Positions 11,331-23,851 of a stretch of DNA of 64,000 nt are shown here, piece by piece (the stretch's first letter is position 1; every line of letters starts with the position of its first letter). Under the pieces are notes generated by a model. That model worked only from the letters and a program-made list of their open reading frames with translations. It was not told where the DNA came from and did not search any database. The stretch lies in NCBI GenBank assembly GCA_003290165.1, contig QNQO01007584.1, positions 175,355 to 239,354 on the forward strand, read 5' to 3'. The translations under genes were made by a program, and so were the position numbers. Source of the stretch: Berberis thunbergii (lineage: Eukaryota > Streptophyta > Magnoliopsida > Ranunculales > Berberidaceae).

Positions 11331-13989
11331 TGAACAAAACATGAAAGACAGCAATTGCTATGTAAGTAAATACACAAACGAAGAACACTCTACAATGGAA
11401 AACTTTCAATATGAAAGCATATTAGTGTCCTTGAGACAAACTCGTAAATTGATAACCTTCAATTAAGTGGAGATTAATTTCTCCATTGAGTAAACCCAAT
11501 GCTCAAAGGATCTTTAGCAATGTTTAATCAAGATGGATCAAGATCCATCTCTCGGACAGTGAGGGATTCAATCAAGGTGGTTTCCCTCTCCACATATCCC
11601 TGTGAAGTTAAAACAATTCTCTTTCATGAATAACTCCAACCCTGAACTATGTTCTATACATTGAAACATAACAGTGAAGGTACACAACTCATGAACCAAC
11701 TACAGGTACTGATATTGGATTTCCAAATTGCATGTCAGGTTCACTACCCATATTAAATAAGAAACTCTATGCTAACGTGCTCAATCAAATCATTTACTTG
11801 ATTGAGTTCAGATATACTAGGCAAAGATTCGATCTCTATACATGAAAAAAATAATATGCCAGGTAATATTATATAGTGGTGAGTTGACAAAACCTTAAAT
11901 ACATGGGCAGCTGACTAGAGTTTTGGTTATACAATGTATACAGGTTGCTAGCACCGTGACACCGTCTAAGCCCTAAATACTAGGTAAACATGTTTTTTTG
12001 TTTAATTTAAAAGAAAGGACTCAGGCCTAACGGAATTGGATTAACTGATTGTGCATTACTTTTCATATGCATAACATGATCAACCAAATCTTTTGTTTCA
12101 TCTTCATTGATTTCTTTCATTTATGAATTATGATACATTTCTTCAGCTAGCCTAAATTATTTGCATTTTACTTCTTCAACTAATATATCCATGATCTACC
12201 ATATAAAGGAGGGGAATCCCCCACTGGCACTATCTAGCTACGCTACAGCTGCAGTGCGTCATTTCTATAACCAAAAACTTACATATGATCCATATGGCAC
12301 CCGCGATTTAACTCCATTCACAAACACCTCACCAAACATTTTAGCTGGCCCTCACAATCTCCCTACACATCAGTCTGGGAAAACGACCACTGAAACTTGA
12401 ATCTGCAATACTTAACATCATAGCAAAGACTTCTAGTGCTACAAAGTATTAAGCCCCTCACTTTCCACTGCTAGTGCTACTAAGTATTATGCCCATGTCA
12501 TCAACTAAAGATTCACATTTCATCTTACGCCTAAATGTGCAGGATACTTACGCCTAAGACTCTCTCCCCATCTAGTTTGCCACACCCGATAACTTTATAA
12601 ATTAAACCTTTTATCTCTCAATAACTATACTTCATAACAAGACTCTCTCCCCATCTAGTGGGACAAACTTGAGTTTGGTATTACAAATTGTCTATATAAA
12701 TAAATGAATAATAAGTTAAAACTAACAACCAATTCAGTGTTTCAAAATTTATAGATTCTGAACCACGAGAATTAAAAGTATTTTTTCTTTTATTAGAAAA
12801 TCTCTCTCATCTAGAGGAGAACCACAGGCACAGGAAATAGATCATGATAAACATCACAAACAAGACATTGGAAACAGGAAAAGAAAGAAAGCATGACAAC
12901 TTAGAGCTTATCCCAACAAGAGTACACAACTTGAATGTCTAACTGCATACAACTTAGCTCGTGGACAACTTTCTTCAAACAAAACATAGACAAACAACAA
13001 ACTATGTGCTGAATCTCCATTTCATTAAATCAGATGTCTGAAAGGAAACCCAAATCGACAGTGAAAACAGATGTTTTTTCAATAAATTACAACTAAATGC
13101 AGACTTTAAACTAAACTTTCAGATCTTCATTCCCCAAAAAACAGTTCATATACAAGAGCAAAGCAGATATTTTATTCCCAAACCCATTTTGTTTCTCAAC
13201 AAATTTCGATCCCAAAGCTAAAAAAACTGCAATTCTATGATTTGGGTGAGAAGATGAAGCACAAACCTTACTCTTGATAGATCCCAAACAAATACTTCAA
13301 AACCAACCTAATGGAAGCACAAACTGAAGTCCAAAACCAAATACAATACTTCAAAATCAGAACTTTTTCAAGAGATAAACAACTAAAACGATTGGCAGAT
13401 AAACTAACCTGCCCCAACAAGTATAATGACCTTCCCAATCGCACAGCAGCTCAATCGCACAATAGAGAAAATGAAATCTCTTCCAAAAACTTCGTGAGAG
13501 GAGATGCGTCCGGTGGTGGGGCGGTGAACTCAGAGAAGGGGAAGGGAGATGCGTCCGGTGGTGGCAAGAGAGAGGAAGGGGAAGGGAGATGCGTGGTGGG
13601 GCGGTGAACTCTAACAAGCAATTTGGGGACGAAGAGGAGACGTGGGTTTGATAAAATGGTTTATTCAAAATTTCACCCCCCCTCTTTTTGGCGCCACAAT
13701 TTTGCGAAATTTTTCACCCCAAATTTTTTGCCGCCAGAAATATTTTAAAGGGGGAGAATTTTGTGCAACGAAATATTTTAATTTCGTCGCACAAACATCA
13801 CATTTGTTTATTTTAGAGAAAAAAATTATATCATTATTGAATTAATTAATTGAACTTCGACATTCATTTAACAAATTTATGGTAAAAAATTCATAGTACA
13901 TTAACAAATTTAATTAAATGAACAAACAAAATACATAATATTATTAATATCTTTAAACGACCTAACAAATTATATTCCTTCAAATGTAT
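11331..13989. other. CACTA interior without recognisable gene
   Basis: About 2.6 kb between the captured kinase exon and the 3' end of the transposase gene. There is intron/UTR-like AT-rich sequence, with the word ACTCTCTCCCCATCTAGT duplicated at 12559 and 12643. A GC-rich tandem of about 45 bp (GGAGATGCGTCCGGTGGTGG) occurs three times at 13500-13605. A 3' terminal-type CGTCGC word recurs at 13785. Reading frames here are short and lack family signatures. Some may be more captured host DNA, such as a gene's 5' region. Confidence 0.5.
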
Positions 13990-16900
13990 TTAATCTGAAT
14001 CAGTAGAGTAATCACTTTCGACTTCTTCTTCAAGTTCATCTGACATGGTTGCCTCAGATTCTTCAAAAACTCCATCTTTTGCAGGTGATACCTCAACATC
14101 ATATTCGCCATCAATCGGAGGAAGTTCGACAAATAACTCAAATGGTTGTTGGATAATGGGAATGCTTGAAGATGAATTCTCTTGATCAGCGGTGTCGTCA
14201 TCACTGTGGTCATCAGAAGCCTTTTCAGGAATGTCCCATATATTTCTGTGTTGGATCGTCTGGACTACTTTCCATCCACCACCGGCTTTAAGATCATCTA
14301 GATAAAAAATTTGTTTTGCCATAGTTGCCAAAATAAAAGGATCATGCTCGTACCAAAGTGTGTTTGTGTTCACACTTACTAGACCATATTCTCGTTTAAT
14401 ACTCCCGGCTTTATGTGGGTTTGTATCAAACCAACGACACTTGAATAAAATCACCTGGCAACGGTCTTTGTACAGTAATTGAATTACAGATGTCAGTTTA
14501 CCATAGAAACCAACATCGGCGGTGTCGCCGTCCCCAGGTACTGATACGCCGCTATTTTGAGTGCTCAAATTGTTGTCTCGCTCGATAACCACGAACTTAA
14601 CACCATTCACATAACAACCCGAAAATGTTTCAGATCGAATAGGACCTCTCGCCAGTTTTGATAATTCATCATCGTAAAGAGCCGAATTTACTTCCTTCAA
14701 TTGTAACATCTATTCAAAAAAATTATATATATTCAGAATATGTTGAATATCAATTATTAAAAAAAAATAATGCAATATTATCATATTTTCTTATAGTTAT
14801 CAACTTACGTGTTTGCGAAACCATTCAGGAAATAATTGACGGTGTTTCTCGGCCCGTAAATGTGCATGATACTTACGCCTAAGTAGTTCTTCATGCTCCT
14901 CCAAAAATGGCAAGACCTCGTCACAATTGTTGAGTATGAACCAATGTGCAATTTCCATGTCGTTATCGCTAAACTGATCATTTGTTGGTGGTTCGCCAAA
15001 CGGTCGTGCAAGTTGCGCAAAAACAGAAAGTGTCTCACTTCTAGTACCACCGTCATTATTTCGTTGAGTTCGGTTGAAGGACGTCTCAACATTATGGGGA
15101 TACATTGCACAATAAGTAAGTGAATCATTTGCAATATATGCCTCCACTATAGATCCTTCGGGTCTTGCCCTGTTTCGTACGTACCTTTTGTATGTGCCTA
15201 GTAGTCTACAAAATATAAAAGATGTCAGATTCGTTACAATAAATGAAGAATAGTTAGAAAACAAGCATATGAGTTACCTTTCTATTGGGTACATCCACCG
15301 ATAATTGACCGGCCCACCAAGCTTTGCCTCACCCGGTAAATGTATAATCAAGTGAATCATGCAAGTAAAAATGCCGGAGGAAATATCTGTTCGAATTTGC
15401 ATAAGATGTTAATAATATCGGTTTGCAACATTTCTATATCTGATTTGCGCAGAGACTTTGCGCATAGCTGCTGGAAGAATCTCGACAATTCTGTAATAGG
15501 GCCAACAACACCCCATGGCAAAAATCCTCAAATAGCGACCGGAAGAAGGCGTTGCAGTAGTACATGACAGTCATGGCTCTTCAATCCCGACATTTTCTCA
15601 TCACTCATTTTCATACAACGGGCAATATTAGATGCGTACCCATCTGGAAACTTCACAGAAGAAAAAAACTTAAAATTTTTTATCTTTACTGGCGGTTTAA
15701 CTGCAAAATAGGGATGTCCCTTTACCCATTTTTCACCGACTTTCTTAAGCCATAACCGTTTCTTTATACCCATGTTCATACAATCTTCCCTCGCTTTCGC
15801 AGTGTCCTTCGATTTTCCTTCGATGCCAAGAATTGTCCCAACCACACTATCACACACATTCTTTTCAATATGCATCACATCCAGGTTGTGCCTGATCTTT
15901 AATTTCGACCAGTACGGAAGCTCGAAGAATATACTCTTCTTCGTCCAGTTCAAATGTGTAGCTGACCTGTGCAAATTAGTATCACGATTATCGGGATGTT
16001 TGCCAATCTGACCAAATTCCAAGCTATTCAACTTAGCCAAAATGTCATCCCCCGACCATTCTCTAGGTCTAGTGTCGTTCTCCATTTTTCCATCAAAGTC
16101 CACCTTATTTGTTCGCCACTTGTGATCCTGGGGCAACCATCTACGATGACCCATATAACAAACCTTTCCCGCGTGCCAATCAGACGTTACATCATCGTTG
16201 CATATCGGACATGCCTTATAGCCCTGAGTACTCCAACCTGAAATATTTCCATAAGCGGGAAAATCATGTATAGTCCACATCACTGCTGCTCTCAACATAA
16301 ACATTGTGTTGGTAGACTTATCAAATGTACGTACACCATTTTCCCATAAGTCTTTTAACTCATCAACCAACGACCGCAAATAAACATCAATGTCCTTTCC
16401 AGGATGACCGGGAATTAATAAAGTCATCATTGTAAATTCTTTTTCATACTCATCCAAGGGGGCAAGTTATAAGGAACAACAACGACGGGCCAGGTGCTGT
16501 GAGTAGAGCTCATATTCCCGAACGGATTAAATCCATCAGTTGCAAGCCCCAATCTGACATTGCGCGGGTCTTCTGCAAAATCGGGATACATAGTATCGAA
16601 TGCTTTCCAAGCCTCTCCATCAGCGGGATGTCTCAAAAAATCATCATCAACCCTTCCTTCATTGTGCCATCTCATATGACTCGCAGTGTGCGTCGACATG
16701 TACAGTCGCTGCAATCTGGGCTTCAGTGGAAGATAACGCAAAACCTTTTGTGGAATTTTCTTCGTTTTATTACCAGAATTAGGCTTATATCTTGGCTCAT
16801 TGCACACAGGGCATGCATCCATCCCTTCAATTTCCTTATAAAATAATGCACAGTTGTATTTGCAAGCATGAATCTTTTGATACCCCAAACCAAGACCATT

Positions 16901-17542
16901 CAATAATTTCTGCGCGTTACGATAATCCTCAGGCAAAATGTTTTCCTTCGGAAGCATCCGCTTCATAATTCCCATTAAATGAGAAAAACACTTATTCGAC
17001 ATATGATGTTTCACTTTGCAATGCATCAACTCCACAATGGCAGTAAGCAGGGAGAACTCTATGCAACCGGGGTATAATGCTTGCTGGGCTTGTTTCAACA
17101 GTCTTTCATAGTTTTCTAACTCTTCACTTTACAGCATGTTGGGAGGTACGGTATCTCCTACTATATCATTAATGCCATCTTCGTTCATCGATGCATATGG
17201 ATAAGCGTCATTTATTATACCCATAACTTGGTCATTATCATTCATGGACATTTCATCAATGTGCGGCACAAGTGACTGGGAATTCGATGAAGTAGAACCA
17301 AATTCTCGTTGCTCCCCATGATAAATCCACCTCGTATAATTCAGAATCATCCCATACCTCGCCAAATGATATCGAACCATATTGAATGTCTGCCATAAAC
17401 AATTGTTACAACATTGACACGGACACTTGATATGATTTGTCGTACCAGTGACATGTGCCCTTGCAAACTCAATGAAGCTCTCGATCCCATTTAAATATTC
17501 ATCACAACATTTGTCCTAATTTTGTATCGACTGTCTTTCCAT
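13990..17542 (-). pseudogene. CACTA Tnp2 transposase gene (Transposase_21, DUF4218, DUF4216)
   Basis: Main transposase of the element. Exon 1 (17542-15278) holds the transposase-associated zinc-binding domain (HIKCPCQCCNNC, WQTFNMVRYHLARYGM), then the Transposase_21 core (CPVCNEPRY; LGLATDGFNPFGNMSSTHST; YKACPICNDDVTS; HNLDVMHIEKNVCDSVVGTI), then the DUF4218 start. Exon 2 (15205-14819) continues DUF4218 (YVRNRARPEGSIVEAYIAND). Exon 3 (14709-13990) is DUF4216 (CRWFDTNPHKAGSIKREYGL, LWYEHDPFILATMAKQIFYL) with an acidic tail. Both introns have GT-AG ends. Breaks: stops at about 17516-17518, 17129-17131 and 15528-15530 (the last consistent with CGA to TGA), and one-base frameshifts near 16435 and 15387. 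Domain order is normal. Start codon chosen upstream of the zinc-binding domain. Confidence 0.92.
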
Positions 17543-17989
17543 TACGCCTGTTTTCAGTTTATAAACAAAACATGAGAATTAAAGAGAGTTAACGACACTA
17601 ATGCGATTATGTTTCAATGTGGAAAAAGTTCAGTAGCATCTCAATTACAATTCTTCAAGTGGACGATGTAGATATTATTAATTAATAAATATCTAATATG
17701 CACTCGAAAAACAATGTGATACACTCCCAAAAATCCACATGATAGCAACCTAATTTCATGAAATTTCAAAAAATAAAAAATTAGCAATTTCTTCACCGTT
17801 TTCAAAGTGAAAGAGAGAGAAGAATGGAGGTGTGGCCGGCGCGGGCGACACAAAGAAAAGACGAAGCCTAATTAAGTGCTGGAAGCTTGGAGTATATACT
17901 GACAGAAATCAATCTAGCAGAGAAAAATAATAAAATGAGAGGAGAAAATAGTGAAAAACGCAGACCTGAGCTTGTGCTACGAACCTGCT
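17543..17989. other. CACTA 5' flank of the transposase, likely promoter and leader
   Basis: AT-rich sequence upstream of the Tnp2 start, before the right subterminal array. It would hold the transposase promoter. No clear TATA placement can be defended. A purine run (AAAGTGAAAGAGAGAGAAG, 17804-17822) and GC-rich patch follow. Confidence 0.4.
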
Positions 17990-19290
17990 CGCTTTAAGCG
18001 ACGAAGCTTTGTCGCTCTAGGGCGCTGTTCAAAGTGGCAAAGTTTAGGTGACGAAGGCTTTTGGTGCGTCGCGTAAGCTATATTTAGGCGACGTCGCTTT
18101 CCAATTCGTCGCGTAAGATATCTTCAATATTTTTGTTGTGAATACTTTAGGTGATGATCGAGTTTGTCGCCCTAGGGTGTTGTTCAAAGTGGCAACGTTT
18201 AGGTGACGAAGGCTTTTGGTGCGTCGCGTACGGTATATTTAGGCGATGCCGCTTTCCAATTCGTCGCGTAAGATATCTTCAATATTTTTGTTGTGAATAC
18301 TTTAGGCGATGACCGAGTTTGTCGCCCTAGGGTGTTGTTAAAAGTGGCAAAGTTTAGGCGACGAAGGCTTTTGGTGCGTCGCGTAACCTATATTTAGGCG
18401 ACGCCACTTTCCCATTCGTCGCATAAGATATCTTCAATATTTTTGTTGTGCATACTTTAGGCGATGACCGAGTTTGTCGCCCTAGGGTGTTGTTCAAAGT
18501 GGCAAAGTTTAGGTGAGGAAGGCTTTTGATGCGTCGCGTAAGGTATATTTAGGCGACGCCGCTTTCCAATTCATCGCGTAAGATATCTTCAATATTTTTG
18601 TTGTGAATATTTTAGGCGATGACCGAGTTTGTCGCCCTAGGGTGTTGTTCAAAGTGGCAACGTTTAGGTGACGAAGGCTTTTGGTGCGTCGCGTAAGATA
18701 TCTTCAATATTTTTGGTGTGAATACTTTAGGCGATGACCACGTTTGTCGCCCGAGGGTGTTGTTAAAATTGGCAAAGTTTAGGCGACGAAGGGTTTTAGT
18801 GCGTCGCGTAAGATATCTTCAAGCGACGACAAAGTTTGTCGCCCTAGGACGTATTTTTGTTGTGAATACGTTAGGCGACGTAAGCTATCTTTAGGTGATG
18901 ACAAAGTTTGTCGCCCTAGGGTGTTGTTCAAAGTGGCAACATTTAGGCGACGATGGCTTTAGGTGCGTCGCGTAAGCTGTATTTAGGCTACGAAATAGTG
19001 TGTCGCCATAGGATATTAAAGTTGGTCATTTAAAGTGGTCGACACGTAGCCCTAGGTATTTTAGGGTGACGAAATATTTGGTTTTAAGCGACGACACGTT
19101 GTCGCATATTAGGTATGCGACGAAGGCTTTACTTGCGTCGCGACAGAGGTTATGACGCGACGAAACCGCTCGTGGCGTTAAGTAGTTAGCTATTTTTTGT
19201 ACTTGCATGACAATATTAAATATGTCGTCGCGCCATGATAAGTTTGAGCGACAAAACTTCCCTCGTCGCGCTACGAGTTGTCGCAAAAGG
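17990..19290 (+). repeat. Right subterminal array with a 155-bp tandem repeat
   Basis: The CGTCGC/GCGACG words of the CACTA terminus are here organised in a higher-order tandem repeat. The marker CAAAGTGGCAA starts at 18030, 18185, 18340, 18495 and 18650, an exact 155-bp period, then 18765 (shortened unit) and 18929 (164 bp). Each unit contains GTCGCCCTAGGGTGTTGTTC, GGCTTTTGGTGCGTCGCGTA and AAGATATCTTCAATATTTTT. Units differ by a few point changes. The left terminus lacks this higher-order tandem. It lies upstream of the transposase gene. Confidence 0.9.
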
Positions 19291-19307
19291 GGATTTTTTT
19301 AGTAGTG

Positions 19308-19689
19308 AGATGGTGGATGCGAGGGATGGTTACTGCATGCTGCTGCGAAACACAGTTCACAAGGGTACGATGCAGCGTCCTATTGGTTGTTTTTCAGGGT
19401 GATTATACAGATGTCGTTGGTGTTTCAGCGTGTGCTGGCTGCTTGGGCAGATTTACGCGCATTCTGGTTGGGTCATTTGTTTTGGCCTCAAGTCTTTTTG
19501 ATGTTTTAAGTTCTGTTTTTGTAGTGGCAATTGCTTTAAGGACATGTTTTTCTATTGCTTTGGTTTTAATACAGATAACGTCGTAATGTACCCCCGTAGC
19601 GTTTGTAAGTCAATTTTTCATTAGTAATAAAGGTCTGGCATTCCATAGTTGCCCCTCCCCACTGGAGGTTAATTTTTAAAAAAAATTTT
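19308..19689. other. Flank of the inserted CACTA, resumes sequence from 6951
   Basis: After the AGA duplication this continues the sequence interrupted at 6951. It has an open frame to 19584 on the + strand with a hydrophobic, Cys-rich translation that matches no family I know, then a 3'UTR-like stretch (TAATAAAGG near 19626). It may be the 3' end of a further captured transcript unit within an outer CACTA element. Confidence 0.35.
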
Positions 19690-20024
19690 GAATTTTTTTT
19701 ACTAGCCACGGCTTAAAACCGTGGCTAAAATTTTAGCAACGGTTTTAAGCCGTGGCAAGTCTGGCCACGGTTTTAAGCCATGGCAAGTCTGGCCACGGTT
19801 TTAGGCCGTGGCTAGTACTTGCCACGGCTTAAAATCGCTGCTAAAATTTTAGCTACGGTTTAGAACTGTGGCTAAATCATCGACCGTCCTGAACATAAAA
19901 CCGTTGCTAAAATTTTAGCCACGGTTTATAGCCGTAACGGATGATTTCGCGACACCTCTTAGCCGTAGCCATCGGTTACCCCCACGGTTCCAAACCGTTG
20001 CTGATGGGGAAATTTGGTGTAGTG
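19690..20024 (+). mobile_element. Right terminus of a second CACTA family
   Basis: Subterminal palindromic units (GCCACGGCTTAAAACCGTGGC type) are followed by the inverted CACTA end GGTGTAGTG at 20016-20024. It is homologous to 1780-2153. The flank to the right (AGATGTCCCAGTACC) aligns with the uninterrupted homologous copy at about 60975 on the - strand, so this is a true insertion junction in an Athila-like retrotransposon. The left end is not found in the window. If it lies to the left, the outer element would contain the 6952-19307 transposon and the four host-gene fragments. Confidence 0.8.
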
Positions 20025-22603
20025 AGATGTCCCAGTACCAACTAGAACTTATGAAGTGATATAGGCATTTCTTTCTTTAAACCTTTTTTTAGCCTTTTAG
20101 CCTACCCAATAATAAATATCCATTTGTAGCCCTTTGAGCCTTTAAATAGCCTTCTCTTTGCTATCCTCATTCCCATTGCCTACTCCAATCAAGGAGTGAT
20201 ACCTCTATTATTTTATCCTTACCCAATTTTCTGAGAATGTATACGGTGAGATATATTTATGGAATGGGCAAATAGAAAGAGTTGAAAATAGATATTTCAT
20301 GCACCCTTAAAGTAAAAGTGAATGTATAAACGGGGAAAAACATGTAAAAAAAAAAGTGGTTGAAAAAGAAAAAAAGTGGTTGAAGAAGAAAAAGTTAATG
20401 GTGTACAACATTGATTTGTTCTTCAATGCCCTGTGTTTATTCAAGGGTGTAGCCATACTCAGGAGTTTTTTGTATATTTTTTGTCCATTATTGTTTTAAT
20501 ATAATCCAAGACCCATTGCAACCTAGTAAATACCTAATTGATCTTAAGTGAAAGTTGGTTTAGTAGATATGGAGATTGAATAGGAAAGAACTATGGTGTT
20601 TGATTCAACATTCTCAAAAGTAATCAATATTCCTGTCCATGAGATCATATTCATTTCACTTTTTGAAAATTCCATTTTTCATGATAATTATATGTGAGAC
20701 GTTTGCATTTTCCATAGTTTATTTCTTTTTCCTCACATATAAACTGAGTGTCCAATCTCTGAGTGTTTTTATTTCTGAGTGACATGAGAGATTTGTAGTC
20801 GAACCGTACTTTCTAAATGTTATCTCATCACATCTTTACTATGAGATGAAAAGTTATGTTGATAAGGTTTCTCACACACACACTTCGAGTTGAGAATGAT
20901 TATGAAATTTATTTAACCTTTAGATACTATTAAATTATTGTACTCTATTGTTATACTATTGTGACATTTTTAGTTTGTCGTTTTTCTTGAATTTTAAGCA
21001 ATTAGAAAATTACTCTAAGGAAAATAAAAGAGAATGCCCATGTTTTTGCATTATGTTTTTAGAAAATATATTTTGTTCTATTGAGTCAGTAATGTTTGGA
21101 GGTAACATTTATGAAAACCCTCACGAGACTATAACTCGTTCACTAGAGGTAATCTAGGGGTTTAAATACTTGTTGCACGTTAAGGTAAGTGCAACCGTGA
21201 TTCCTACGAAAGTGACTTAGGATTTTATTCTTAATTTTGTTTTGCTCGAGGACTAGCAAAATATAGGTTTGGGGGTATTTGATATTCACATAATGTTTAC
21301 CTAACATAACTCCTAATTTATATTTGTTAGTGTTTCAAATAGTGTATTTTAGTTTAACTATTTTATTTTTGTAGGATTTGGAGTTTAAATGACAAAAGTT
21401 CATTAGCATGGCGAATTTGGAAATACATAGACAATTTGACAAAAGATTAATAAAGAGAACGAAAGAAAAAAATAAAGGAAATTATAGTTTTGAATTTTGG
21501 TGGAACAAATGAGTAATATGGATGAACATAGCCAAACCCACCTTTCATGTTATTAGAACAAAATCTAAACAAATGGGTGGGACCCCTTTGTTCCCTTTTT
21601 TTGTTTTGCTTTCCAATTATATTTGGTTTCCAATATGTATTTGGTTTTCAATTATATTTGATTTCCAATTTTTATTTGGTTTGTAATTGTATTTGGTTTC
21701 CAATAAGGAGTTGTTTCTTTCTACCATAAATACAACAACACACAACGGGCAAAGAACGCAGGAACAACAGAGAGCACATGAACAGCAGGGACACACACAA
21801 CGCAGGAACAGCAGAGAGTGCATCGCTAATCCACCAAGCGCTGCCATACAGATGAAGCTCCACACCGCTATTGTTGTCATCACCTTCACCATGTGTCACT
21901 AAACTCCACGCAAGGGGAAGAGATGAACTCCTAGATGTAACGCACTTAATTGATATTTGATTCGTTTCACGATGAATAATGGTATTTATAATTTTCACTT
22001 TTATTTAATATAGGAGTTTAAGTTATTTTAGTGACAAAGATTTCAACAACTTCTTCGTAGATTATTATTCTGGTGGTTGTCTTTTTCTTCTCAATGTAAG
22101 TCTAGTTATGCTTTTCTTATGTGTGAAATTTTAAAGATCAATTAATTCCGATAGGTTAGTTATATGTGATTGTCTTTTATTACGTTATTGTCTTCGGATA
22201 TATCGTAAATTTATGATATCATATATGACCAATCTTTGTGCTTTCTAGAAAAACTGAAATCTAAAACCCATTAACATTAGAATATATTGGTGCATTAAAG
22301 ACTATTTTTCTGATTATGTTGTTTGGGATGTGAAACACGTAATTGAGTTATCATAGCGAATCAATACTAGTTGGAGCGTGAAATGTAGGAGGGATTCTTG
22401 GAACCTTGTGAATTTTCTAAACTTGATTTTTATTAAACTAAATTCAATTTCATATTTTAAAACTGCTAGAATTTCTTAAATTTAGTTTCGCGTAGTTTTT
22501 CTTCTTTGACCTTGTTTTGTAGACCACTTGTCCTCGTGGGATCGACACCCCAATCTTTACTGGACTTGACCGCATGTACTGTTTTGGCATAATCACTCGA
22601 CAC
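20025..22603 (+). mobile_element. Athila-like Ty3/gypsy retrotransposon, 3' end with LTR
   Basis: Non-coding 3' region, polypurine tract and LTR of a gypsy element on the + strand. The block GCTCGAGGACTAGCAAAATA followed by GGTTTGGGGGTA (21245-21277) is the typical Athila/Tat polypurine context. The LTR starts at 21280 with TGATATTCACATAATG and probably ends near 22603 (ACACCA). The 20025-21279 part matches, inverted, 59787-60980 (for example TTGCTAGTCCTCGAGCAAAA there), so the window holds two members of one family in opposite orientation. Internal coding sequence is cut off on the left by the CACTA end at 20024. Confidence 0.8.
21606..21705 (+). repeat. Minisatellite in the Athila-like LTR
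   Basis: Five imperfect copies of a roughly 20-24-bp unit (TTTGGTTTCCAATTATATTT) in tandem, upstream of a TATA-like word (CCATAAATAC, 21723). Probably within the LTR U3 region, where such repeats often modulate the promoter. Function is inferred only. Confidence 0.7.
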
Positions 22604-23520
22604 CAAGTCCGCCCAGTGCAGATGTCGATGGTTTAGGAAGTGGGAGACCAATAAGCGCTATGATGCCTGGTGACAACGACTCTCTAGGGACTATTGCTCC
22701 CTTCGCAGACAATGGTTGTTGAACTCGATCAGGTAAGCCTAGATAGTGACGACTGCCAATGACAGCTTCTGATCAAAGCCCAGACCTACTTTGCAGGTGT
22801 AGATGGTTTAGAAAGTGGAATCGAGTCAATCCCAAATTGATCCAATGGCTCGTTACGGGACCATTGCTCTTCCACATACAATGGTTTCCGAATTAGCAAG
22901 CCTAGACCTGTAGCCCCCACTGCGCGGGTGTAGATGGTTTGAAAGGTGGGAGCCCAGTAAGTCCTGAAATGATTCCAACGGCTCGCCATGGGACCATTGT
23001 TCTTCTACAGACTATGGTTGCAAAATTACCAACCTCGGACTTGTAGCCCTTACTGTGCGGGTGTAGATGGTTTGGAAGGTGGGAGACTAGTTAGTCTTGA
23101 ACTAATTCCGATAGCTCGTCATGGGACCACTGCTCTTCTATAGACCATGGTCGCTGAAAATTCCAAATTTGTAGCTTGATGAACATGGATGTAGATGATT
23201 TGGAAGGTGGGAGCCTAGTCAGTCCCGAACTAATTTCGACGACATGCCACAGAACCACTGCTCTTCATCCTGTTCACTGAATCCACTCGTCTCAAACTTG
23301 TAGCCTGCCATGCACCGGTGTAGATGGTTTGAAATGTGGGAGACTAGTCAGTCTTGAATTGATGTCAACGCCTCACCACGGGGTCATTGCTTTTCAACAG
23401 ACCATGATCGCCAAATCCTGGCTTCATAAACCTGTAGTCTACCCTGCTCAGACATAGATGGTGTAAAAGCTAAGAGCCCTAGACGACTCGTCATGCAACC
23501 ACCGCTCTCTTTCAAAATAG
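22604..23520. repeat. About 130-bp tandem repeat, six to seven copies
   Basis: The word GTGTAGATGGTTTGGAAGGT and its neighbours recur with starts at about 22799, 22930, 23063, 23191, 23320 and 23454 (spacing 128-134 bp). A first diverged unit lies near 22626. Each unit also has a CTCG(C/T)CATGGGACCA(T/C)TG(C/T)TCTTC block. It sits at the 3' side of a - strand gypsy remnant (eORF at 23852-26499), which fits the hypervariable, satellite-forming 3' untranslated regions known from Tat-lineage elements. Copies are 75-90% alike by eye. Confidence 0.85.
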
Positions 23521-23851
23521 TGACCGCAAAGATAAATCACAGCTCAAGCAGTGTCTTCACACTCGCACGGTCAAACATTCTATTACTAGCAAAGGTCTTT
23601 CATGCGACCCATAAATCGTCCCTCCAACATGCGAACGAATGCTACATGGATGCCAGCCTGATCTTACGAAACTGACTTGAGACAAATGCTCTAATTTAGA
23701 GACAACGCACGTGCTCGACTTTCACAGTTCACTCATGCCAGCAACAACGACCGACTGTCAGATAGGCAAAACGAGCCTCCAACGACTTACCTTAAGAATG
23801 GGCTACAGCTGGGCAATATAGCCCACTTCTGAACCATCCGCGGAACGCCCA

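Larger units (their letters stand above)
6952..19307 (-). mobile_element. Complete CACTA (En/Spm) transposon, 12.4 kb, decayed
   Basis: The left end at 6952 reads CACTACAAAAAAAAAGGCC and the right end at 19307 is the inverted equivalent (CACTACTAAAAAAATCCCC on the other strand). The flanks carry a perfect 3-bp target duplication, AGA at 6949-6951 and 19308-19310, as expected for CACTA elements. Both termini have dense subterminal arrays of CGTCGC/GCGACG words. Inside, on the - strand, are the two standard genes: Tnp2 transposase (17542-13990) and a Transposase_24-type second gene (9798-7975). The transposase has several stops, so it could move only in trans if the termini still bind an active protein. 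Non-standard cargo is a receptor-kinase exon at 10848-10969 in an otherwise unexplained 4-kb stretch between the two genes. Confidence 0.93.

Noticed and set aside
12161..12400. A 79-codon + strand frame inside the 12-kb CACTA
   Set aside because: No recognisable motif, and opposite in strand to the element's genes; length expected by chance.
15564..16846. Several + strand frames of 60-115 codons
   Set aside because: They lie opposite the Tnp2 transposase, whose - strand frames carry all recognisable motifs.
17990..19000. Regularly spaced repeats as a CRISPR array
   Set aside because: The period is 155 bp with the whole unit repeated, in plant DNA within a transposon terminus; there are no unique spacers.
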